DNA of 36,575 nt from an uncultured Rhizobiaceae group bacterium (lineage in GTDB: Bacteria > Pseudomonadota > Alphaproteobacteria > Rhizobiales > Rhizobiaceae): positions 1 through 36,575 of the forward strand of contig CALIOE010000099.1 in assembly GCA_938044775.1 (NCBI GenBank), given 5' to 3'. The notes under the pieces were generated by a model. That model was not told where the DNA came from. It ran no database searches and saw only the letters and a program-made list of their open reading frames with translations. Below are positions 24,515-32,815 of the stretch, piece after piece. The first letter of the stretch is position 1, and each line of letters starts with the position of its first letter. The position numbers and the translations under genes are program-made.

Positions 24515-24835
24515 TTTGGTTGTTCAATGCGATCAATCAGGATCACCCGGTTTCGAAAGGCGCTCAGCAGTGACCAGGCGGAGCTTCCAGATCTGCTCTT
24601 CCCATCGCGAACATGACGAGCCAAAGGTCGGGTACAGTTCTGACTTTTTCAATTTGGCGTACTTGTTGACCTGCACGGGCGAGCAGCAGATACCGCGGCA
24701 CCAGAGCAATCGTCCGTGCAGAGCCAGGAGCAGGCGTGTTTTTCATAACGCGCCTGCTCGTTGTGCAATTGATGGTGACAACATCAACATCGTCAGCCTT
24801 TCACCACCCGGATCTGGCTGGACATCTCCCGATCT
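24515..24835. other. Convergent intergenic region
   Basis: These 321 bases separate the small membrane protein from the 3' end of the YHS gene. Besides the hairpin at 24728-24759 I see no gene; the frames crossing it have no recognisable content. Confidence 0.5.
24728..24759. terminator. Hairpin, possible bidirectional terminator
   Basis: GAGCAGGCG (24728-24736) and CGCCTGCTC (24751-24759) form a perfect 9-bp stem, extendable by two weaker pairs, between convergent genes. No T-run follows on either strand, which weakens the terminator reading. Confidence 0.4.
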
Positions 24836-25336
24836 CTAGCTCTCACGACCATTAACCTCTGCCACCGAGATGTGTTGCATATCAGGCCAGTTTGCCGCCG
24901 CATCAGCGAGCACTCCGGCCTTGTCCTTTTCGTATGCTTTGTAAACGTCGGCGTTCAGGAAGAGGTAGAGTTTGCCGTCGACGATGTCTGCGAAACGGGG
25001 ACTGCCATCCAGCTTCTTGCCTTTGGCAACACCAAAGGCGCAGTAACCGCCATAACGGGGCATGTATTTTTCAGGAGCAGCAGCGAATTCGTTCTTCGTC
25101 TCTGCAGACGAAAAGTAATAGGCAACACCATCATGAACGTGTGTGTATCTGGCCTGACCCGGCACAGTCCCGAGGCCATTGAATAGAGAAACAACATCAT
25201 TGGCGCGGAAGGCGACGCCATGTCCTTCCACCGTTGTCCCCTTCGTCACGTTGTACTCATCAACGGCGAATGCTGGTGCAGCGGACAACATCCCTACGAA
25301 AGTTGCTGTTGCGATCAATGTGTTGGAGGTTCGCAT
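24836..25336 (-). CDS. Secreted YHS-domain protein
   Basis: A 166-residue exported protein. Start at 25336 with AAGGGA upstream gives the signal peptide MRTSNTLIATATFVGMLSAAPAFA then VDEYN; the frame further upstream is not credible. The YHS-like segment is YYFSSAETKNEFAAAPEKYMPRYGGYCAFGV, the pattern seen in periplasmic YHS proteins with a Tyr-rich loop and a GGYCA cysteine, thought to bind metal. A second similar strand pair follows (LYLFLNADVYKAYEKD), so the domain may be duplicated. Third gene of the isochorismatase/DUF1348/YHS group on the minus strand, 213 bases after its neighbour. Confidence 0.8.
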   Translation of the reverse strand: MRTSNTLIATATFVGMLSAAPAFAVDEYNVTKGTTVEGHGVAFRANDVVSLFNGLGTVPGQARYTHVHDGVAYYFSSAETKNEFAAAPEKYMPRYGGYCAFGVAKGKKLDGSPRFADIVDGKLYLFLNADVYKAYEKDKAGVLADAAANWPDMQHISVAEVNGRES

Positions 25337-25549
25337 TGTGATATTCCCTTTATGTTGTCGCCTCTCAGGGCGAGTTGGATGGTACCGCGTGCCAAGTGGC
25401 CAGCGGTGCGGCCGCCGGTCCTGGCGGTTTCGGATCGCAGTCGGCGACACCAACTGAAGCGATTGCGAAGCCGAACTTGGGCGATTCCCCGGTCGCTTTG
25501 TCTGATCGATGATGGGTTTACGTCTGAGTTTGAGTTTCGGCGTTTCGGT

Positions 25550-26014
25550 TCACAAACCAAGTTGTGACAGTTCGCAGTGGTCGTCAGGCCGAGGACCTTG
25601 CGGCCATCGAAACATTCGCTCGGATTCCGAGATAGCGAGATCGTTTATGCTGGCAATCCGGCGCCGCATCAGCCCCGCATCATCAAACTCCCAGTTTTCG
25701 TTGCCAAAGGAACGGAACCACTGATCTGTCTGATCGTGCCATTCATAGGCAAACCGGACGGCAATTCGATTGCCGGTAAAGGCCCACAGTTCCTTGATAA
25801 GGCGATACTCTTTCTCTTGCTCCCATTTAGCAGTGAGGAAGCCCTGAATCTGATCCCGACCCTCAATGAATTCAGACCGGTTTCGCCACTGGCTGCCGAC
25901 GGTGTACGCCAGGACGACCTTTGCCGGCTCACGAGAATTCCAGGCGTTTTCGGCCGAACGTACCTTCAGTCTTGCTGTTTCTTCGGTGAAGGGCGGTAGC
26001 GGTGAACGGGTCAT
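25550..26014 (-). CDS. NTF2-like protein, DUF1348 family
   Basis: A 154-residue soluble protein of the SnoaL/NTF2 fold. The DUF1348 pattern is clear: [64 protein letters not shown] and [20 protein letters not shown], then [21 protein letters not shown]. The fold forms a cone-shaped pocket used by isomerases, dehydratases and binding proteins; this subfamily has no assigned reaction known to me. Preceded in its transcript by a 13-bp stem hairpin (26047-26092) that separates it from the secreted hydrolase gene. Confidence 0.87.
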   Translation of the reverse strand: MTRSPLPPFTEETARLKVRSAENAWNSREPAKVVLAYTVGSQWRNRSEFIEGRDQIQGFLTAKWEQEKEYRLIKELWAFTGNRIAVRFAYEWHDQTDQWFRSFGNENWEFDDAGLMRRRIASINDLAISESERMFRWPQGPRPDDHCELSQLGL

Positions 26015-26046
26015 TGTTGTTTTCCTGAGCCTATTTTGGTGGGTGG

Positions 26047-26092
26047 ACCTCCGACCGTCTGGCTGGGAGGGGAATACCTGACGGTCGGAGGT
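26047..26092 (-). other. Intercistronic hairpin with 13-bp perfect stem
   Basis: ACCTCCGACCGTC (26047-26059) and GACGGTCGGAGGT (26080-26092) are exact inverted arms around a 20-nt loop, in the gap between the secreted hydrolase gene and the DUF1348 gene. No T-run on either side. Either a processing/stabilising element or a factor-dependent stop. Confidence 0.65.
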
Positions 26093-26126
26093 AGGCGCGC
26101 CCGAGGGTTGGCGCGTCTGTCAGAAG

Positions 26127-26924
26127 TCAGTGTGTGGCTGCAGCGTTGATGGCAGCGACGGCCGACTCAGTATTCGCAACATGACTGGCAATCATGCGGA
26201 AGTTGGTGACCGCAGCAGCGAAACCGTCATAACCTGGAACCTGAGCCGCAGCTGTTGCATCGGGCACGACCATCACTTCGAACCCTTCTTCAACCAGTGC
26301 CCTCATATGAGATTCCGCGCACAGATTGGCCGACATGCCTGCGATGATAACCTTGTCGATGCCCTGTTTGCGCATCTGCAGAACAAGGTCGTTCGTCTCC
26401 GGTCCAAAAACCTTGTGCGGGCTGGCAACGACGGTTTTTCCGTCCTTGATGTATTTCTTGTATTGTTCCAGCCAGTCAGCGCCAGACTTTTCGAAACCAT
26501 TCGTCGAAAGCGGTCCCTCGCGATCAAACATGCCGATCTTATGCATCAAGGCTTCCAGAGCACCTTCGAACTTCCAACCGTGATCATGCGGAAAGTAGTA
26601 GTGGGGTGAGATGAAGACCGGCATTCCGGCCTTTTTTGCAGCTGCAAACAACCGGTCGATGTTCTCTACTGTGCCATTGGCTTCAACATTTTTGCCAACG
26701 ACCCCCCATGCCACCCCATCGGGGCTGAGGAAATCGTTTTGCGGGTCCGTGACCAGCAAAGCCGTTCTGCCTTGAACGATCTCAAAGCCAGGGTCGGGCA
26801 ATCCGCTGCTGTCGGCAGAGGCATCGCCGCCGACAATTGAGGTCGCAAGCACAGCTGTTGTCGCCAGGGCCATGATGCCGGCACGAATTTTTTTTCCAAA
26901 AGTCAATTTCGGTTGGGTTCTCAT
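26127..26924 (-). CDS. Secreted isochorismatase-family hydrolase
   Basis: A 265-residue cysteine hydrolase with an export signal: basic MRTQPKLTFGKKIRAGIMAL then a hydrophobic run ending SIVGGDASA, then DSSGL. The triad is intact: Asp60 (LLVTDPQNDF), Lys171 (SPHKVFGPE) and Cys202 (SANLCAESH). The ANLCAESHMRALVEEGFEVMVVPDA ending of the core is that of YcaC/nicotinamidase-like members rather than the TTSGC type at 14251. Most family members are cytoplasmic; this one should act in the periplasm or outside the cell, perhaps on an amide or lactone-like substrate. First gene of a minus-strand group with DUF1348 and YHS genes. Divergent from TetR with three TetR-type sites between them. Confidence 0.87.
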   Translation of the reverse strand: MRTQPKLTFGKKIRAGIMALATTAVLATSIVGGDASADSSGLPDPGFEIVQGRTALLVTDPQNDFLSPDGVAWGVVGKNVEANGTVENIDRLFAAAKKAGMPVFISPHYYFPHDHGWKFEGALEALMHKIGMFDREGPLSTNGFEKSGADWLEQYKKYIKDGKTVVASPHKVFGPETNDLVLQMRKQGIDKVIIAGMSANLCAESHMRALVEEGFEVMVVPDATAAAQVPGYDGFAAAVTNFRMIASHVANTESAVAAINAAATH

Positions 26925-26966
26925 AATGATCTCCTGATTGTTGAGCGCGGGGCGTGTTGGTTCCGA

Positions 26967-27000
26967 CTAACAAAGTGTACCGATCTGTTCACTTTGTTAG
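26967..27000. promoter_or_regulatory. TetR-type operator 1, 34-bp inverted repeat
   Basis: CTAACAAAGTG (26967-26977) and CACTTTGTTAG (26990-27000) are exact inverted arms around TACCGATCTGTT, whose centre GATC is itself the core of the operator. 30 of 34 bases are symmetric. Located 43 bases upstream of the secreted hydrolase start. Confidence 0.7.
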
Positions 27001-27010
27001 CGAAATAACT

Positions 27011-27026
27011 GTACCGATCTGTTAAC
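27011..27026. promoter_or_regulatory. TetR-type operator 2
   Basis: GTACCGATCTGTTAAC, identical to the core of operator 1 in 14 of 16 bases. On the minus strand a consensus TTGACA (27034-27029) precedes it, so the site lies just downstream of a -35 hexamer of the hydrolase promoter. Confidence 0.65.
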
Positions 27027-27142
27027 TATGTCAAGTGCCATGGTGAAAAAAATGCAAACCCAATCCGCGCGCATTCACTTAGTAAACTGAAATTGATGTG
27101 AAAAAAATGTTGGCCCTTGCGCACACGAAGCACAAATAATAT

Positions 27143-27158
27143 GTACAGATCAGTAAAC
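27143..27158. promoter_or_regulatory. TetR-type operator 3, at the tetR gene
   Basis: GTACAGATCAGTAAAC, sharing GTACnGATCnGTnnAC with operators 1 and 2. It ends 14 bases before the preferred tetR start at 27173 and would support autorepression. Confidence 0.65.
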
Positions 27159-27172
27159 ACATGAGGCGTGAA

Positions 27173-27736
27173 ATGCGGCCAACAAAACGAGACGAACTGG
27201 TTCAGAAGGCACTCACGGCGTTCTATTCAAACGGGTTCAACGCAACCGGCATGGATATGCTTGTAAAAGAGACTGGCATATCCAAAACGTCGATGTACAA
27301 GCATTTTCGAACCAAGGAAGATCTGATCCTGGCGGTGCTCCGATTGCGCGATGAGAATTTCCGCAACTGGCTTTACCGACGAATGGAGGAGCTCGCCGAC
27401 GACCCCAAAGAGCAGTTGATCTCTATGTTTGATGCTCTCGAGGAATGGTTCAGTGAGCCAGGGTATAAGGGATGCATGTTCATAAAGGCATCGTCGGAAT
27501 ATCAGGATGCGAGCCACCCGATTCATAAGCAGTCCGCAGATCACAAACGCATGTTGGAAACCCATATGAGCGACCTCGCAACCAAGGCCAGGCTCAATAA
27601 TCCGGAACCACTGGCTCGAAAGTTGCTGCTGCTAAAAGAAGGGGCAATTGTAACAGCGCATCTTGGACATACGGAAAATGCGGCTCAGGATGCAAAAGCT
27701 GCTGCTGTCCAGGTTCTTCATGCCCACAACTCATAG
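27173..27736 (+). CDS. TetR-family transcriptional regulator
   Basis: A 187-residue regulator. The HTH is clear: RDELVQKALTAFYSNGFNAT, GMDMLVKETGISKTSMYKHF, RTKEDLILAVL. The C-terminal domain has the EEWFSEPGYKGCMFIKASSEY stretch seen in the TetR_C group near AcrR/YxaF-like proteins that respond to small organic molecules. The ATG at 27173 has GAGG 7 bases before it; the ATG at 27161 touches operator 3 and lacks a ribosome site. Divergent from the secreted hydrolase operon, with three shared sites between, so it likely represses both itself and that operon. Confidence 0.88.
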   Translation: MRPTKRDELVQKALTAFYSNGFNATGMDMLVKETGISKTSMYKHFRTKEDLILAVLRLRDENFRNWLYRRMEELADDPKEQLISMFDALEEWFSEPGYKGCMFIKASSEYQDASHPIHKQSADHKRMLETHMSDLATKARLNNPEPLARKLLLLKEGAIVTAHLGHTENAAQDAKAAAVQVLHAHNS

Positions 27737-28176
27737 CAACAGTGATATGCTGAAACTGTAACCGGACTGCCCGGTTCAGGGAGTACTCAAGACCGGTCGA
27801 AGGGCGCAAAAGCCGTGCTTCCTGCATCACGCACAACACGCCTGAACACGCCAGATTGCATGCCGGAACACGAGAAGCGATCGAACGCCTGGAGTCTTTT
27901 GCTCGATGGCTATTTTCAACTTGTGTATGACAAAGCGGGAGCTGAAATCCCCATTGAATGGTTCGTCCACGATGCTCCCGGGTGCAGAAGTCTTCCGCCG
28001 CGGAGCAAACCCTACGAAGTGGAGCGCAAACATGCGGTGATTTGGAACGTCAGTATGGAGAATTGAAGAATCAATTGCTTTCGCTGGAGCGGCAGCGTTT
28101 GAATTCAAAGCAGAGTCTGAGGCAATCGTTGTCGTCAGCAGAACCCCTTGCCGAGCCAGGAACACATTCAAGCAAA
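27737..28176. other. Intergenic region after tetR, no confident gene
   Basis: 440 bases between convergent tetR and acetamidase genes. A short hairpin AACCGG/CCGGTT (27760-27765 and 27771-27776) follows tetR without a T-run. Several frames cross the region, one with a charged, coiled-coil-like stretch (ERQYGELKNQLLSLERQRL), but none has a ribosome site or a family I recognise; it may be a decayed gene. Confidence 0.4.
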
Positions 28177-29142
28177 CTATTGGTTGAAAATGCTGAGAGG
28201 CACCTGGGCGGATACGATCCAGTTTGGGACGTCAACAAGCTCGCTGATATGCAGACTCACGATAGCACTGCACAAGATGTATGCCTGCTCTCGTGTCAGG
28301 CCCTTTGTGCTGACAAGCCAATCTATCATATACCGGATTGCATTTTGGGAGTTCTCAAAGAGGTCCGGGCCATGCGCGCTGGTTCCGTGATAACCGGCGC
28401 TGACGGCTCTCATGTTTGGGCTGGGACGCGTGTATTGTAGTTCTTCAATGGGCATATTGCGACAGATATCGAAACGCATTGTGACTGTCATTGGACACTC
28501 TATTCCTGTGCCGCAGACTTCGCCTTGTCCCTGGTTGGCGTGGCAATCGCCGGTCGAAAACAATGCACCAGGGGCCAAGACCGGCAACCAGATGGTTGAT
28601 CCGGTCGTAAGGTCACGAATGTCAACATTTCCACCGTTGCGGCGCGGTGGAATGGTGTTCAACCGTCCGGGTTCGGCGGGTGCGACGCCGACGCAACCGG
28701 GCATTGGTTCAAACGGCAAAACAATGTCGTTTACCCCGAAGTGACAGTCGTCTCCTTCAAGATGCCACAGATGGAAATACGGCTCAGGAAAATCATCAGC
28801 CAACAGGCCGAAACCTGGTTTGATACCTGTCCAACCCCACCCCTTGTGTTGCAGGTCCAGAATCTCGACTTGCAGTGTATCGCCTGGCTGCGCGCCGACA
28901 ATTGCAACCGAACCGTTAAGAGCGTGGATGCGGCTTCGGTCGACATTCATGTAGTCATCAACCGTTGAGGCTTTCGACAATTGGCCACTCGCTTCGAGGC
29001 ATTCGAACACGACGGTATCCCCCGGCTCGATTGTCAGTCGGGGTTCTACAGAATTGTCCCAAAACGGTTGGGTCACGGTGTCGTCGAGATGATGTAAGGT
29101 CATGGTGATTTCGTTTAGCGGTGCTGCCGGCTCTTGCGACAT
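28177..29142 (-). CDS. Acetamidase/formamidase family protein
   Basis: A 321-residue member of the FmdA_AmdA family, which hydrolyses formamide, acetamide or related short amides to the acid and ammonia. Typical parts: RLTIEPGDTVVFECLEASGQ, HALNGSVAIVGAQPGDTLQVEI, IVLPFEPMPGCVGVAP, PRRNGGNVDIRDLTTGSTIWLPV and FSTGDCHANQGQGEVCGTGIE, the last holding conserved acid and His residues near the metal. The end (AYILCSAIVSLHISELVDVPN) is intact. An ATG at 29103 (MTLHHLDDTV) gives the more usual family start; neither start has a strong ribosome site. It follows the double-ATPase gene of a dipeptide-type importer by 200 bases on the same strand, so the importer may bring in an amide or amidated peptide. 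Confidence 0.9.
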   Translation of the reverse strand: MSQEPAAPLNEITMTLHHLDDTVTQPFWDNSVEPRLTIEPGDTVVFECLEASGQLSKASTVDDYMNVDRSRIHALNGSVAIVGAQPGDTLQVEILDLQHKGWGWTGIKPGFGLLADDFPEPYFHLWHLEGDDCHFGVNDIVLPFEPMPGCVGVAPAEPGRLNTIPPRRNGGNVDIRDLTTGSTIWLPVLAPGALFSTGDCHANQGQGEVCGTGIECPMTVTMRFDICRNMPIEELQYTRPSPNMRAVSAGYHGTSAHGPDLFENSQNAIRYMIDWLVSTKGLTREQAYILCSAIVSLHISELVDVPNWIVSAQVPLSIFNQ

Positions 29143-29343
29143 CGGTTCTCAGAGCTGAATTGCAGATTACTTTGACATATTACAGCAACGAGCTCTGCTA
29201 CAATCGTTTCTTCAATTCCAGTCTGCTCCGGTTTGGGCGAGCACGGATGGAACGAGCCTGGAACTGCATTTCGGATGACATCTTCAACGTGTTGCCCTGG
29301 ACGATGAGCGACCATTGTAGGCCAATCGGCGCCTGGCGCGAAG

Positions 29344-30957
29344 TCAAGCAGAACGCCAATTCTGACCGGGAACTGCAGCAAGCAACTCTTTGGTGTAAGA
29401 TGCCTGCGGATCTTTGAAAACCTCGGCCGTGGCCCCTGTTTCGACTATCTCGCCATTGCGCATCACTGCAAGCCGATCACAAACCTGGGCCGCTACCCGC
29501 AAGTCGTGAGTGATGAAGATCATTGAGAGTGACATGCGCTCACGGATTTCGTCCAAAAGCTTCAGTATCTGCGCCTGGATTGAAACATCCAGCGCTGAAA
29601 CCGGTTCGTCGGCGACCAGCACATCCGGGTCTAACGCCAGGGCTCGGGCGATGCCGATGCGCTGGCGCTGACCGCCGGAGAATTCGTGCGGAAATCGGTC
29701 ATAGGCACGGTCATCCAGACCGACGATGGAGAGCAATTCTCTTGCCTTCGCCTGTGCTTCGGTGGCCGGCACGCCTTGAAGAAGCGGTCCCTGCATGATG
29801 ATTTTGCCAACCCTTGTACGGGGGTTGAGTGATGCAAAGGGGTCCTGAAACATCATTTGAATGCTGGATCGGAAGGGTCGCATTTCTGCGCGACCCAGGC
29901 CATTCAGGTCGGTGCCGTTCAGCAATATCCTGCCGCTGTCAGCATCGACCAGACGGACAATACATCGTGCTACCGTCGACTTTCCTGAACCGCTTTCCCC
30001 GACAATTCCCAGAGTCTCTCCGCGCCGGAGCTCCAGTGTCACATCATCTACGGCTTTGACGATTCGCTCACCACCGCCAAAGCCCAGGATGCCACCACCG
30101 CTTCGGAAGGTTTTGATCAGGCTGTCAATCTGGAGGACAGGTTGAGCGGACTGACCACGGGGAGGCCGGGGCGTCAGGCTTGGCACGGCGGCAATCAATG
30201 CCTGGGTATAGGGATGCCGGGGATTGTTTAAGACCTCATCAGCCGTACCGGTTTCGACCAGCTTTCCAAACTGCATGACTGCGACCCGGTCAGCGATATC
30301 AGCAACAACACCGAAATCGTGCGTGATGAAGAGGACACCCGTATTGTGTGCAGCCTGCATCTCTTTGATGAGTTTGAGAATTTGCGCCTGAGTGGTCACG
30401 TCAAGGGCGGTCGTCGGTTCATCTGCAATCAGTATCTTTGGGTCGAGGGCGAGAGCCATGGCAATCATCGCACGTTGACGCTGCCCACCGGATAATTCGT
30501 GCGGATAGGCCCGCATAATGTATTCCGGATCCGGCAGATGCACATCTTCCAAAAGTGCCAGCGCCCGTTCGCGCCGCTCCCTGCGTCCCATAGAGACGTG
30601 AAAACGAAACACTTCGTCGATTTGGTCGCCGATGGACATCACCGGATTCAGTGCCGTCATGGGTTCCTGAAAGATCATCGAAATCGCGCTGCCGCGAATG
30701 TCGCGCATGCGCGCATCCGAAGCACTGACGAGATCTTCGCCGTCCATTTCGATGGTGCCATCCACAACCCTCACATGGGGCTTCGGCAGCAGCCCCATGA
30801 CAGCCCGAGCGGTAAGCGATTTGCCGGAACCGCTCTCACCGACAATGCAGAGGATTTCATTTGGCGCCAGATCCAGGTCAACGGCCTCGACCGCGTGAGC
30901 GCGTTCGGAACCCTCTGGCAGGCAGACATGCAAATTGCGGATTTCAAGCAGTCTCAT
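29344..30957 (-). CDS. Fused double ATPase of a dipeptide/oligopeptide-type ABC importer (DppD-DppF type)
   Basis: 537 residues with two complete nucleotide-binding domains in one chain. First half: Walker A GESGSGKS at 40-47, signature ELSGGQRQR at 154-162, Walker B ILIADEPTTALD at 175-186, His213. Second half: Walker A GESGSGKST at 320-328, signature FSGGQRQR at 426-433, Walker B VLVADEPVSALD, His484. Each half carries the Dpp/Opp C-terminal extension (NNPRHPYTQALIAAVPS and KDPQASYTKELLAAVPG). The start at 30957 overlaps the DppC-type stop by 4 bases (ATGA); the frame to 31065 is not needed. Fusion of the two ATPases, usually separate genes, is common in glutathione/peptide importers of proteobacteria (GsiA style). 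Confidence 0.92.
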   Translation of the reverse strand: MRLLEIRNLHVCLPEGSERAHAVEAVDLDLAPNEILCIVGESGSGKSLTARAVMGLLPKPHVRVVDGTIEMDGEDLVSASDARMRDIRGSAISMIFQEPMTALNPVMSIGDQIDEVFRFHVSMGRRERRERALALLEDVHLPDPEYIMRAYPHELSGGQRQRAMIAMALALDPKILIADEPTTALDVTTQAQILKLIKEMQAAHNTGVLFITHDFGVVADIADRVAVMQFGKLVETGTADEVLNNPRHPYTQALIAAVPSLTPRPPRGQSAQPVLQIDSLIKTFRSGGGILGFGGGERIVKAVDDVTLELRRGETLGIVGESGSGKSTVARCIVRLVDADSGRILLNGTDLNGLGRAEMRPFRSSIQMMFQDPFASLNPRTRVGKIIMQGPLLQGVPATEAQAKARELLSIVGLDDRAYDRFPHEFSGGQRQRIGIARALALDPDVLVADEPVSALDVSIQAQILKLLDEIRERMSLSMIFITHDLRVAAQVCDRLAVMRNGEIVETGATAEVFKDPQASYTKELLAAVPGQNWRSA

Positions 30958-31790
30958 TGCCGCTCCCGCAATCTCGGATTCAGCGCATCGTTCAATCCTT
31001 CCCCAACCAGATTGATGGCGAGTACCGTGATCAGAATCGCGATGCCGGGAAAGGTGACAACCCACCAGGCGGATCGCAATAACGTGCGCCCTGCACCCAC
31101 CTGGAAACCCCAGCTCATTATGTTGGGATCACCCAGGCCGAGAAATGCGAGGCCACTTTCAATCAGGATCGCCGTAGCGACCATAAGTGAGCCAATCACA
31201 ATGATCGGCGACAGGCAGTTGGGCAGAATTTCACCCAGCATAATTCGAATATCACTCATGCCCAGAGTGTGGCAGGCCTGAACGAATTCCCGGTTTTTCA
31301 ACGACAGGAACTCTCCCCGCACGAGGCGCGCTACGGCCGGCCATGAAACCACAGCTATGGCGATGACAATGCTGTTGATCGAGGGTTTCAGGATCGCAAC
31401 AAGCAATATCGCAAAGACAAAGGAAGGAATGGTCTGGAACATCTCTGTCGTGCGCATCAGGAGATCGTCGATCTTGCCGCCAAAATAACCTGCCAACCCT
31501 CCCATGATCGTACCAAAGCCGACAGCAACGATTGTGGCCAGCAGGCCAATCAGAAGAGACGTTTTTGCCCCATGAGCTATTCCTGCAGCAACGTCACGCC
31601 CAAGCGAGTCACTGCCCAAAAGAAAACCGTTTTCCCCCGGCGGCGACATCGCAAGCCCTGCCAGGCTAAACGGATCTTGCGGAAAAAGAATCGGCGCGAT
31701 GGCTGCCACGACAACGACCACGACAAGGATGATCAGGCCAGCCACCGCTGACCGATTGCGCTTATAAAGTTGCCAGAAGTTTCGCATCAC
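30954..31790 (-). CDS. Dipeptide-type ABC importer permease (DppC-like)
   Basis: A 278-residue inner-membrane protein. The N-terminal OppC_N helix (RSAVAGLIILVVVVVVAAIAP) is followed by GSDSLGRDVAAGIAHGAKTSL, the usual DppC landmark, and about five more helices. The EAA loop is FVQACHTLGMSDIRIMLGEILPN. Both ends overlap neighbours by ATGA, so it is coupled to the DppB-like gene before it and the fused ATPase after it. Confidence 0.93.
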   Translation of the reverse strand: MMRNFWQLYKRNRSAVAGLIILVVVVVVAAIAPILFPQDPFSLAGLAMSPPGENGFLLGSDSLGRDVAAGIAHGAKTSLLIGLLATIVAVGFGTIMGGLAGYFGGKIDDLLMRTTEMFQTIPSFVFAILLVAILKPSINSIVIAIAVVSWPAVARLVRGEFLSLKNREFVQACHTLGMSDIRIMLGEILPNCLSPIIVIGSLMVATAILIESGLAFLGLGDPNIMSWGFQVGAGRTLLRSAWWVVTFPGIAILITVLAINLVGEGLNDALNPRLRERQ

Positions 31791-32773
31791 TCAACCTCAA
31801 TACGCGGATCGAGCCATGAATAGATGATATCCACAATCAGGTTCACCGCCACCACCAGCATCGCTGAGAGCAGAAAAATTCCAAGCAACAAATTGACGTC
31901 GCGGGCGAACAAAGATTCGAATGCCAGCATGCCGAGGCCCGGCCAGGCAAACACAGATTCCACAATGACCGAGCCGCCGATCAGTGCGCCGACCTGCACG
32001 CCCGCCATGGTGACGACCGGCAGCAATGCGTTGCGCAGAACATGCACGAACATGATGCGCCTTTCGGTAAGTCCCTTAGCCCGGGCAGTGGTGACGTAAT
32101 CCATCCCGGCCTGCTCAAGCATCGATGCCCGCATCAGCCGCGTGTACAAGGCGAGATAAAAAAGCGAGAGCGTGATGGTCGGCAACACAAGGTGATGGGC
32201 GATGTCCCAATACCGGTCCCAGCCCTCGTAAAACATCGCAATGTTCTCCATCCCACTGGTCGGGAACCAGCCAAGGTTCAGGGCGAACACAACGATAAAC
32301 ATCAGACCAACCCAGAACAACGGTGTCGCATAGGTTACCAGCGCGAATACGGAAATCAGCGTGTCCCGCCATGAGTTGAGGCCGGTCGCTGCGAGAAGCC
32401 CCAGAATAATCCCCACGCCGACGGCAAGTATGATCGTGCTGACCATCAATAGCAGCGTTGGCACAAATCGATCGAGCACCAGATCGAGCACCGGCATATC
32501 ATGTCTGAACGAATAGCCCAGATCGAGTGTGATCACGTTTTTCAGGTACACAAGCAACTGAACCGGCAGAGGCTGGTCCAGGCCAAACTTCTTGCGTAGC
32601 TCCGCCATATATTCGGGCGTTGCAGAGCCGGCTTCACCTGCCAGCACATCGACCGCGTCCCCTTCCGCCATATGCAGCAAAAAGAAGTTTACGATAATGA
32701 TCGCAAGGATGATTGGTAACGCCTGCAACAACCGCTTTAAGACATATCGCAGGCGTTTGGCTGTTTGACTCAT
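31787..32773 (-). CDS. Dipeptide-type ABC importer permease (DppB-like)
   Basis: A 328-residue inner-membrane permease. N-terminal helix LKRLLQALPIILAIIIVNFF, periplasmic segment with KKFGLDQPLPVQLLVYLKNV and DLGYSFRHDMPVLDLV, both typical of DppB/GsiC, and EAA loop YVTTARAKGLTERRIMFVHVLRN. The ATG at 32773 follows immediately after an 11-bp stem hairpin, so no free ribosome site is visible in front of it; translation may need unfolding or be kept low. Stop overlaps the next start by ATGA. Confidence 0.92.
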   Translation of the reverse strand: MSQTAKRLRYVLKRLLQALPIILAIIIVNFFLLHMAEGDAVDVLAGEAGSATPEYMAELRKKFGLDQPLPVQLLVYLKNVITLDLGYSFRHDMPVLDLVLDRFVPTLLLMVSTIILAVGVGIILGLLAATGLNSWRDTLISVFALVTYATPLFWVGLMFIVVFALNLGWFPTSGMENIAMFYEGWDRYWDIAHHLVLPTITLSLFYLALYTRLMRASMLEQAGMDYVTTARAKGLTERRIMFVHVLRNALLPVVTMAGVQVGALIGGSVIVESVFAWPGLGMLAFESLFARDVNLLLGIFLLSAMLVVAVNLIVDIIYSWLDPRIEVE

Positions 32774-32805
32774 GCGGGTGCCGGCTCTGTATGACCGGCA
32801 CCCGC
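32774..32805 (-). other. Hairpin abutting the DppB-like start codon
   Basis: GCGGGTGCCGG (32774-32784) and CCGGCACCCGC (32795-32805) are exact inverted arms around a 10-nt loop, directly next to the ATG at 32773-32771 and only 10 bases after the binding-protein stop. It would shield the upstream mRNA end and cover the ribosome-binding region of the permease. Confidence 0.7.
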
Positions 32806-32815
32806 CAGTATCAGG

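Noticed and set aside
27815..28171. Candidate genes on either strand between tetR and the acetamidase
   Set aside because: No ribosome site, no recognisable family and unusual composition; described only as intergenic.
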